Shown one piece after another: positions 1 through 6,559 of a stretch of 37,695 nucleotides of DNA (within the stretch, counting starts at the first letter, position 1; each line of letters begins with the position of its first letter). The notes beneath the pieces are model-generated. The model was not told where the DNA came from. It searched no databases and saw nothing but the letters and a program-made list of their open reading frames with translations. A program made the position numbers and the translations under genes. This stretch comes from CAYMEV01 sp964389675 [NCBI: uncultured Candidatus Sumerlaeota bacterium] (GTDB lineage: Bacteria > CAYMEV01). Location of the stretch: positions 109,192 to 146,886 of the forward strand of contig CAYMEV010000006.1 in NCBI GenBank assembly GCA_964389675.1. The letters are read 5' to 3'.

Positions 1-140
1 AACAGACATAATGTTAAACTTTTTTTGTTTAACAGACATAATGTTAAACTTTTTTTGTTTAACAGTACTAAATGTTAAACTTTTTTGTTTAACAGTACTA
101 AATGTTAAACTTTTTTGTTTAACAGTACTAAATGTTAAAT
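1..140. repeat. 30-bp tandem repeat array (about 4.6 copies)
   Basis: Four full 30-base units occupy 1-120, followed by a partial fifth to about 139. Units 1 and 2 are identical to each other. Units 3 and 4 are identical to each other and differ from the first pair only in the central few bases. Across each unit junction the arms GTTTAACA and TGTTAAAC form an inverted repeat around a 7-8 base centre, so the array is a series of evenly spaced dyad symmetries. It ends about 50 bases before the antiporter start codon, just upstream of a TATAAT-like sequence at 140-145. It could be a multi-site operator or simply a low-complexity array. The window begins inside it, so its true length is unknown. 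Confidence 0.9.
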
Positions 141-190
141 ATAATATATTTTACTATTTATATCAAATTTTAATCCCGAGGAGAATAAAA

Positions 191-1411
191 ATGCCTCCAA
201 TACTTACAATGGCAATTATAATAATGTCAGGATTCATATTTGGTGAGATAACTAAAAAGATTGGCCTTCCCAAGATAACCGGATATATATTGGCCGGAAT
301 CGCATTAAATCCTGAAATTACATCCTTCCTTCCAACCGATTTTATAAACCATACCAGGATACTGACAAATATTGCACTTGCATTCATTACCTTTTCAGTT
401 GGCGGAACACTGTACATTAAAAAGATAAAATCTCTTGGTAAGGGCATAATAAATATTACCTTTTTTGAAGCAGAAATGGCCCTTCTGCTCGTATTTACAG
501 GGTTTTTATTAATCTCCCCGCTCTTTCTGAAACAGGAAAATGCGACCTTTTTCACTCTTTACCTCCCTTTAAGCCTTCTGGTCGCTGCTCTGGCCTCTCC
601 AACCGATCCATCAGCGGTTCTTGCGGTCGTTCATGAATATAAATGCGAAGGAGAGGTTACTTCGACAATAATGGGAGTATCTGCACTGGATGATGTGCTC
701 GGGATCATCAATTACAGCTTCTGTATAGTCCTTGCATCGGCTTTTGTCCTTCATCAGAGGTTCAGTCTTGAAAAATCAATAATTGACCCCGTAATCCAGA
801 TATTGATGACTGTAGCACTTGGTATTCTTTTTGGTTTTTTATTAAACCTTATTACCATAATTATCCGGAGTGAAACAGAAGGAACTCTGATTGTGGTTAT
901 TTTCGGAATGCTGATGCTCTGCTACGGGATAGCAACAGTCCTTGACATTGACCAGCTTCTTGCAACAATGACAATGGGTGCGGTTGTAGTGAATTTTAAC
1001 ATATATAAGGAAAAGATCTTTAAAATGACAGAAAGATATACTGAAACCATGATATTTGTTATATTTTTCACAATAAGCGGCATGCAGCTTGATTTTACCT
1101 ATATGAGGGAATCCCTTGGCTTAATATTTCTATTTTTTGTATTCAGGACTCTTGGCAAATTCATAGGCACTTTTATAGGGGCAAAGCTTTCAAGATCATC
1201 CAGCAATATTTCAAGATATACCATAGGAGGCCTCATACCTACAGGGGGTATTGTAATAGGACTGGCTCTCCTTATAAGGGATGATCCGGATTTTTCAGGT
1301 TTCTCCCAGATAATTTTGAGTTTTATGCTTGGAGCAGTTGTAATACATGAGCTTTTCGGGCCAATTGTCTCAAAATATGCATTAAGAAAATCTGGTGAGA
1401 TAAAAACCTGA
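191..1411 (+). CDS. Cation:proton antiporter (Na+/H+ exchanger family)
   Basis: Integral inner-membrane transporter of about 406 residues with roughly a dozen hydrophobic segments, predicted to exchange a monovalent cation for protons. The motif SPTDPSAVLAV and the acidic pair in GVSALDDVLGI match the ion-binding region of CPA-type antiporters. The open frame extends upstream to position 11, but that part only translates the 30-bp repeat array. I choose ATG 191 because GAGGAG lies 7 bases before it and the protein then begins with the normal first membrane helix. There is no C-terminal TrkA or cyclic-nucleotide domain. The ion preference cannot be read from the sequence. The upstream repeat array may control it. 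Confidence 0.88.
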   Translation: MPPILTMAIIIMSGFIFGEITKKIGLPKITGYILAGIALNPEITSFLPTDFINHTRILTNIALAFITFSVGGTLYIKKIKSLGKGIINITFFEAEMALLLVFTGFLLISPLFLKQENATFFTLYLPLSLLVAALASPTDPSAVLAVVHEYKCEGEVTSTIMGVSALDDVLGIINYSFCIVLASAFVLHQRFSLEKSIIDPVIQILMTVALGILFGFLLNLITIIIRSETEGTLIVVIFGMLMLCYGIATVLDIDQLLATMTMGAVVVNFNIYKEKIFKMTERYTETMIFVIFFTISGMQLDFTYMRESLGLIFLFFVFRTLGKFIGTFIGAKLSRSSSNISRYTIGGLIPTGGIVIGLALLIRDDPDFSGFSQIILSFMLGAVVIHELFGPIVSKYALRKSGEIKT

Positions 1412-1523
1412 TATTATTATCCTGTTAATTTTTTATACCGGGAATGTTAAATGTTGAATTACAGATGCATTATACAGAAAAGTGCCTTATTCAGGCTGCA
1501 GTGGCCTTATCAGGGAAAGCCCG

Positions 1524-2258
1524 TTATTCTGCGTTTCTTGCAACTCGAAAGCCGATACTGTTCTTGTAATTATCAGGGTCATAAACATGCAGGAAGGAAA
1601 CTGCACATTGAGATGCATAATAATCCCAGCTGCCCCCCCTTATGATGCGGCCACCCTGTCTTTCAGTATCAGTCCATTCAAATACATTTCCGCTCATATC
1701 ATAGATCCCAAGTTCATTGGGTTCCTTTTTGCCTACCTCATTTGTTTTTTCCTTTGAATTCCCATAGAACCATGCTGAATCCGAAACACTGTCACTGCCG
1801 GCATATTCCGTGGCATTACCGCTTCTTCCCCCTCTTGCTGCATATTCCCATTCCTCACTTGTTGGAAGCCTGTAACCGTCCCCACCTTTCACATTGACAT
1901 CTGCATTTACAATGTTTTTGCCCCTGCGTCTCACTCTTGTAATACCGTAATATGCCTTCAGCTTTTCCCTTTTGCTTCTTTCGTTACAGTATGCTACAGC
2001 ATCATACCATGTCACAGATTCAACAGGAAGGCTGTCTCCAATAAAAAAAGACGGATTATTCTTCATTACCTCTTCATATTCTGCCTGTGTAATCTCAAAT
2101 CTGCCTATATAAAAATCATGATCAATGCTGATGCTGTTATTTTTTTCTGATGTAGTACCCTTTACTGCAAGTATAAGGTCCTGTTCCGTAGCTGATGAAT
2201 TACCTGCAAAAATAACAGCCAAAAAGATCAATGCAGCCCAAAAAAAAGATTTCCGCAT
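1524..2258 (-). CDS. Exported SUMF1/formylglycine-generating-enzyme-like protein
   Basis: A 244-residue protein with an N-terminal signal peptide (about residues 1-23, ending NSSA) followed by one sulfatase-modifying-factor (FGE-sulfatase) domain. Family marks are the YIGRFEITQAEY opening, LPVESVTWYDAVAYCNE, GYRLPTSEEWEYAARGG, GIYDMSGNVFEWT and the closing GGSWDYY...GFRVAR. Genuine formylglycine-generating enzymes carry a cysteine pair in the GGSF-x-C region; here the first of these is missing and only one cysteine (SQCAVSF) remains. It is therefore probably a structural or binding member of the superfamily, outside the cytoplasm. An AAAGGGG sequence precedes ATG 2258. It lies downstream of a small exported protein, separated by 157 bases containing repeats. 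Confidence 0.85.
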   Translation of the reverse strand: MRKSFFWAALIFLAVIFAGNSSATEQDLILAVKGTTSEKNNSISIDHDFYIGRFEITQAEYEEVMKNNPSFFIGDSLPVESVTWYDAVAYCNERSKREKLKAYYGITRVRRRGKNIVNADVNVKGGDGYRLPTSEEWEYAARGGRSGNATEYAGSDSVSDSAWFYGNSKEKTNEVGKKEPNELGIYDMSGNVFEWTDTERQGGRIIRGGSWDYYASQCAVSFLHVYDPDNYKNSIGFRVARNAE

Positions 2259-2306
2259 AAAAGATCCCCTTTCATTCTCAGTTTGATATAAGATAGATTT
2301 GCAGTA

Positions 2307-2349
2307 ATATCAATATTATAAAACAATATTTGATAAATATCAATATTGT
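2307..2349. promoter_or_regulatory. AT-rich direct and inverted repeats upstream of the SUMF1-like gene
   Basis: An 11-base direct repeat ATATCAATATT occurs at 2307-2317 and 2337-2347, exactly 30 bases apart. The second copy forms one arm of a near-perfect dyad at 2323-2349, ACAATATTTGATA against TATCAATATTGT with one extra base. The site is about 65 bases upstream of the minus-strand start at 2258, a position suited to an operator. I cannot name the regulator. Confidence 0.4.
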
Positions 2350-2415
2350 CTTATAAGAAAATAAATTATTTTTGTTTTTTGCCTGAAAATTAAGCCCCTG
2401 CTGGTAGAAGCAAGT

Positions 2416-2796
2416 TCAGTTAATCCAGAATTTCCATTTTATCTGGCGTGATATACCTTCTGTTTCTAGTCTTAAAAGTATATTATCCTCCCCGGGAGTA
2501 TATTCCCAGGAAACTGTTTCCCCTGATTTTGCGGATGGAAATACACTGAATTCCACATAATCTTCAGAATGTTTCTCGCTCTTGAAATAAAGTTTGAAGG
2601 TCGGCATAGAAGGCTGTGATTCCTTATCTGTCCTTTTAGCATTAACTTCATAAGATTTACCGGCTTTCAGTTTTGTCTTTTTCTTAAAACAGTACTCATC
2701 CTTAGACCATGAAAAGTTTATCTTCTTTGTCCCGGCCTCAATCAGAAAGGGTGACAGGAGACAAAACACGAGCAATAAGGATATGGCATTTTTCAT
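2416..2796 (-). CDS. Small exported protein of unknown function
   Basis: A 126-residue protein that I do not recognise. It has a clear signal peptide (about residues 1-21: MKN, then a leucine-rich core ending LIEAG) and a mature part of about 105 residues rich in Lys, Ser, Phe and Trp. The mature part alternates polar and aromatic residues, which suggests a small beta-sandwich. The only mature cysteine is in DEYCFKKK. The start is supported by GGGAGG 7 bases before ATG 2796. It follows the nicotinate phosphoribosyltransferase gene by 54 bases on the same strand, so it may be read through from that operon. Nothing links it functionally to NAD metabolism. Confidence 0.7.
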   Translation of the reverse strand: MKNAISLLLVFCLLSPFLIEAGTKKINFSWSKDEYCFKKKTKLKAGKSYEVNAKRTDKESQPSMPTFKLYFKSEKHSEDYVEFSVFPSAKSGETVSWEYTPGEDNILLRLETEGISRQIKWKFWIN

Positions 2797-2850
2797 TGAA
2801 TAACCTCCCTCGGTATTATTATAATAAAAATCCTTTTTTCCCGATTCTCT

Positions 2851-4440
2851 TTATTCTATCTCCAGCAATGGGGCTTCAGATGCCCATAGATCGTGAATAA
2901 AACCATAGAGATTCTCAGTGACTGATATTTTGTAGGGTGTAGGGTTCAGAGCCCTTATGTGATCCTTTCTTATTTCATTAAGCTGAGATGATACAAAATC
3001 CCTTATCTCAGAGGGAGACCTTCTTTTTCTAATTCTGTTCCCGTCCCAGTACTGCTTTGTGAGAGGAAGGATTTTGTAAGGGATGACAACCGCCTTTTTT
3101 ATCTCATTGAATGGATGCCTGCAGAGGACTTTCTCTCCGGCATCTGGAGGTTTATCACCAACAGGGACCATCAGGTCAAGGATAGGATAGCCTTCCCTGC
3201 CAAAAAGCCTGTAGACATTCTTTCTGCCTGGAATAGTGATTTTTCCCAGGTCCTGAGATATCTTTATCCTTGGAAGGCCATCAGCTTCAACAAGCTTGTA
3301 AACACCTCCCAGGGCTGGCTGTGCCTGGCAGGTAACAAGATGAGTGCCTATTCCAAATATATCTATCTCATGCCCCTGTGCATTAAGTGAATAAAGGACC
3401 TCTTCATTTATATTATTGCTTGCAACAATCCTGAAGAAAGAAAGGTCCATATCATAAAAAAGGCTGGTATCCACAAATATCTTCCTGGCTGTTTTTGAAA
3501 GGTGTGCAAGATCTCCCGAATCAATCCTTATTCCTATCGGTTTATAACCAAGCTTTATAAGTGCCAGAGCAACGCATAAAAAGTTCGGTATCCCTGATTT
3601 CAGGGTATCATATGTATCAACAAGAGCAAGAAAGCTTTCAGGATACGCCAGCGCATAGGATATAAAAGAGGCAAGCTCGCCATTATTAGTATGAGTATAA
3701 TGAAGCTCCCTTCTTATATCAAGTGTCAGATCCAGAAGGTCATATTCCTCATTGCCGGCAATATCTCTTATAACTGTTCTGCCAAGGTCTGAAAGATCCC
3801 TGAAAGATTGAACATATGAGTGAGCATGGGTACCTGCAACTGGTATATCATAAAGCATTCCGGCCAGGACATTGCTGGTCGATTCAAATCCTCCGATATA
3901 GGAATATCTTGATGCTGATACCGCACCGTCTATTCCCTGGGCTCTCCTCAGGCCAAATTCAATTAGAGTCTTTTCCTGTCCGGCAGCAATTCGGAATCTT
4001 GACGCATTAGTTGCAATAAGGGATGGAAAATTTACAAGGTTAAGGAGAGGTGTTTCAAGCAGCTGAGCGATGGCCAGAGGCCCCTCTACCCGGATCAGGG
4101 GTATATTGGGAAATGCCACCGTGCCTTCATCAAGGGCATAAAGCCTTATTTTTGACATGTCAATACTGCTGAGCCATTCAAAAAATGCTTCGTCTTTTAT
4201 ATTCATTGTTTTTTTCAGGTATTCTATATGCTCTTCTTCAAAACTATATCTCTCGAGATATGAAAGAACCTCTTCCAGCCCTGCAAAAACTGCAAATTCA
4301 CCCAGGAATGGGTTCTCTCTGAAGTAAAGATCGAATGCAGCGTCTTTATTATGGATACCATTTTTCCAGTAGGCGTATGCCATTGTAAGTTGATAAAAAT
4401 CCGTCAGCATTGCTGAGGCAAAACTATTATATCTGAGCAT
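2851..4440 (-). CDS. pncB: Nicotinate phosphoribosyltransferase
   Basis: Converts nicotinate, PRPP and ATP to nicotinate mononucleotide in the Preiss-Handler NAD salvage pathway; cytoplasmic. The start MLTDFYQLTMAYAYW is the classic N-terminus of the family. GIDGAVSASRYSYIGGF with STSNVLAG, GTHAHSYVQSF, GIRIDSGDLAHLS and GIGTHLVT...GGVYKLVE are the conserved substrate-binding segments. The frame is open back to ATG 4467, but I place the start at ATG 4440 (529 residues) because GGAGG lies 6 bases before it and the earlier ATG has no ribosome binding site. The stop of the preceding nicotinamidase-like gene is 17 bases upstream, so the two are probably co-translated. It is the last gene of the tightly packed operon starting near 11177. 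Confidence 0.93.
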   Translation of the reverse strand: MLRYNSFASAMLTDFYQLTMAYAYWKNGIHNKDAAFDLYFRENPFLGEFAVFAGLEEVLSYLERYSFEEEHIEYLKKTMNIKDEAFFEWLSSIDMSKIRLYALDEGTVAFPNIPLIRVEGPLAIAQLLETPLLNLVNFPSLIATNASRFRIAAGQEKTLIEFGLRRAQGIDGAVSASRYSYIGGFESTSNVLAGMLYDIPVAGTHAHSYVQSFRDLSDLGRTVIRDIAGNEEYDLLDLTLDIRRELHYTHTNNGELASFISYALAYPESFLALVDTYDTLKSGIPNFLCVALALIKLGYKPIGIRIDSGDLAHLSKTARKIFVDTSLFYDMDLSFFRIVASNNINEEVLYSLNAQGHEIDIFGIGTHLVTCQAQPALGGVYKLVEADGLPRIKISQDLGKITIPGRKNVYRLFGREGYPILDLMVPVGDKPPDAGEKVLCRHPFNEIKKAVVIPYKILPLTKQYWDGNRIRKRRSPSEIRDFVSSQLNEIRKDHIRALNPTPYKISVTENLYGFIHDLWASEAPLLEIE

Positions 4441-4457
4441 CTGCTTCCTCCACTTTT

Positions 4458-5474
4458 TCAGCTCCATTCACTGATCAGAGCATCTGATTCAACTATATTA
4501 AAGCCAAAATCTCTGAATTCGTCAAAAAGCCTTTCCGATATCTCCGTAAAGTCAATAATGCCGGGAATTACCACCGGAGATGTACAATCCGCAAGGATAT
4601 AGATCTTATTGGCTAGGCTTATATCTCTTTTGATTATATATTCCTTGAGGTCTCCAAGAGTCCAGGCAAGGCAATGGCTTTTCGCCTGCCCGGCAAAAAT
4701 TATCCTGTCATAGCCTAGTAGTTTTTCTATTAGAGAATTATCGGGTTTTAAGGGCTTTCTGTCAATATCAGCAAGCACCTCCGGGCTGAATATTGAATAG
4801 TTTTCACTCAGCGGGTTGGAGCCTTTTACCTCAAAATGAGACTGGCTGTACCTTGAAATATTATGGAAGAATATAGCCTCTTCCACTATCGATACAAGGC
4901 TGTGGCCGATTCCGCCGAGTATTGCATGAAAAGGCCATATGATCAGGTCATATTTGCCGCTTGCCCTGAGGCTTTCAACATAGTAAAGCATATACTCCTG
5001 CAGCTTTTCATAATCCTTATAACCCAGGCTTTTTACGACCTCCGGATTGACCATATATCTCTTTTCCCTTATATCACTGTCTGTAATTATGGTCATGGGT
5101 GATGGGTGCTTTCCTTTTTCATCGATAAAGAATATCTGGTGGAAAACCTGCATTGCATGATGTGTATCCATGGTCGGGACTATGCAGGTAATCCGGTCAA
5201 GGTTTGTGTAAATAAACCTGCAGAGCCTCTGATTATCCTCTACAGCGGCCATCCCGCTTCTTCCCGCCACAAAAAGCTCAAATCCAGGAATGCAGAATGT
5301 ATTCTGGACATCGACGAGTACGAGGCAGACTTTCTCAGCATCAAGGGAAGATGGACTGATATCATATCTGTTCTTGTATTCAATTGCGCTCTGGAAAAGA
5401 TTCTGGTAGTCAACTCTGTATATCCTGTCAGCCTTTGATTCGTCAAAATGTACCGGTATATCGATTCTGCGCAT
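4458..5474 (-). CDS. Nicotinamidase-like cysteine hydrolase (isochorismatase superfamily)
   Basis: A 338-residue cytoplasmic hydrolase. The catalytic Asp is in LVLVDVQNTFC (near residue 55). PTMDTHHAMQVFH holds the polar segment that corresponds to the metal-binding loop of nicotinamidases. WPFHAILGGIGHSL and the nucleophile region AGQAKSHCLAW follow, and SPVVIPGI is near the end. It is longer than PncA (about 200 residues) and belongs to the roughly 320-340-residue branch, for which nicotinamide is the likely but unproven substrate. The best argument for nicotinamidase activity is position: nicotinate phosphoribosyltransferase, the next enzyme of the salvage route, follows 17 bases downstream. 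AAGGAGA precedes ATG 5474. It sits 12 bases after the epimerase gene in the same operon. Confidence 0.82.
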   Translation of the reverse strand: MRRIDIPVHFDESKADRIYRVDYQNLFQSAIEYKNRYDISPSSLDAEKVCLVLVDVQNTFCIPGFELFVAGRSGMAAVEDNQRLCRFIYTNLDRITCIVPTMDTHHAMQVFHQIFFIDEKGKHPSPMTIITDSDIREKRYMVNPEVVKSLGYKDYEKLQEYMLYYVESLRASGKYDLIIWPFHAILGGIGHSLVSIVEEAIFFHNISRYSQSHFEVKGSNPLSENYSIFSPEVLADIDRKPLKPDNSLIEKLLGYDRIIFAGQAKSHCLAWTLGDLKEYIIKRDISLANKIYILADCTSPVVIPGIIDFTEISERLFDEFRDFGFNIVESDALISEWS

Positions 5475-5486
5475 AGTATCTCCTTT

Positions 5487-6554
5487 TTAAATATCCAGAT
5501 TAAATCCTATGCCTGGTTTATTTGTAGGGTATAGAATTCCCTTTTTAATTAATACTGCTCCTGAGGAGGGATCCCCAATAAGTGAAAGATGGCTGTCAAG
5601 ATCTGCATAAACGACATTTGGCCTTGCCAGGGCAAAATGCAGGCCAGCTGCTATGGAATATGCAGATTCATCCATGCATCCGACCATAGTTTCGAGTTTT
5701 GCTGATGCTGCAACAGCGTTAATCATAACAGCTTCGCTTATCCCTCCAACCTTTACCAGTTTTATATTTATCATGTCCACCAGTGATCTTCTTGCAAGCC
5801 TGAATGCATCCCTGAGGGTAACCAGGCTTTCATCAGCCATTACAGGAATGGATACGCTTTTAGTCACTTTTCTTAAAAGATCATATTCTGTCTTCGGGGT
5901 GGGCTGTTCAATCAGTTCTATCTTTTCCTTCTTGGTCTCTTTAACAAATTTTATAGCATCCTCAACTGAGTATCCCTGGTTTGCGTCAAATCTAAGTTCT
6001 ATACCCCTGCTCAAAGCCTCTCTTATTTTTCTAATCTTTTCAATATCTTCATTAACATCCAGCCCACCCTTTATCTTTATAGACTTAAAACCCTGTCCGG
6101 CATACTCCTCAGCCTTTTTTACTGTTGTATCGATATCCATTATCCCTATTGTTATGCTGGTCTTCATCCTGTCCCTGAAGCCTCCAAGAAGCTTCCAGAG
6201 AGGCATGCCAGCAGCTTTTCCCAGTATATCATGAAGCACCATATCAACTCCTGCCAGCACTGAAGGCTCTTTTGGTATCCTTTCTTTCAGGTTGAAGAGG
6301 ACTTTTGCCATCCTCAAAGGATCTGACGCCAGCAGTACTGGTGAAACAATACTGTTAAATGTATCAGTAACACTATCCGGTGTTTCCCCGGTTATGGCAA
6401 AATCAGGAGCACAGCAGCCGAACCCTGTTATATTGCTGTCTGTATCCGCCTTTATAAATATGTTCACTGCCGTATCTATGGTCTCATATGCTATCCTGTA
6501 AGGCTCAGACAGCTTCATCTCTACTCTTGTCAGCTTAATATCTGTAATCTTCAT
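5487..6554 (-). CDS. Enolase-superfamily epimerase (DgcA / L-Ala-D/L-Glu epimerase type)
   Basis: A 355-residue member of the mandelate racemase/muconate lactonizing enzyme family with complete catalytic geometry. The KIK bases are K160 and K162, the Mg ligands are D190 (RFDANQG), E216 (IEQPT) and D241 (ADES), and the opposing base is K265 (NIKLVKVGG). The segment MVGCMDESAYSIAAG is close to that of dipeptide epimerases, which invert the Glu alpha-carbon in L-Ala-D-Glu from peptidoglycan. The same subgroup includes DgcA, N-acetyl-D-glutamate racemase, which works with DgcN; a DgcN-like gene is two genes upstream here. ATG 6554 is 6 bases after the preceding stop. The exact substrate (dipeptide or N-acetyl-glutamate) cannot be decided from the sequence. 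Confidence 0.87.
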   Translation of the reverse strand: MKITDIKLTRVEMKLSEPYRIAYETIDTAVNIFIKADTDSNITGFGCCAPDFAITGETPDSVTDTFNSIVSPVLLASDPLRMAKVLFNLKERIPKEPSVLAGVDMVLHDILGKAAGMPLWKLLGGFRDRMKTSITIGIMDIDTTVKKAEEYAGQGFKSIKIKGGLDVNEDIEKIRKIREALSRGIELRFDANQGYSVEDAIKFVKETKKEKIELIEQPTPKTEYDLLRKVTKSVSIPVMADESLVTLRDAFRLARRSLVDMINIKLVKVGGISEAVMINAVAASAKLETMVGCMDESAYSIAAGLHFALARPNVVYADLDSHLSLIGDPSSGAVLIKKGILYPTNKPGIGFNLDI

Positions 6555-6559
6555 ATTAT

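Noticed and set aside
1-140. CRISPR array
   Set aside because: The 30-base units abut directly with no variable spacers.
11-190. N-terminal extension of the first antiporter frame across the 30-bp repeats
   Set aside because: The repeat is a multiple of three, so the frame stays open by chance of length; the true start at 191 has a GAGGAG site and the normal family N-terminus.
3885-3910. tRNA-like GGTCGATTCAAATCC sequence
   Set aside because: It lies within nicotinate phosphoribosyltransferase coding sequence and no cloverleaf can be folded around it.
4441-4467. Earlier start of nicotinate phosphoribosyltransferase at ATG 4467
   Set aside because: The ATG at 4440 has GGAGG with a 6-base gap and the earlier one has no ribosome site.
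5653-6234. 193-codon open frame on the plus strand inside the epimerase gene
   Set aside because: Antisense shadow of a gene with complete catalytic motifs.
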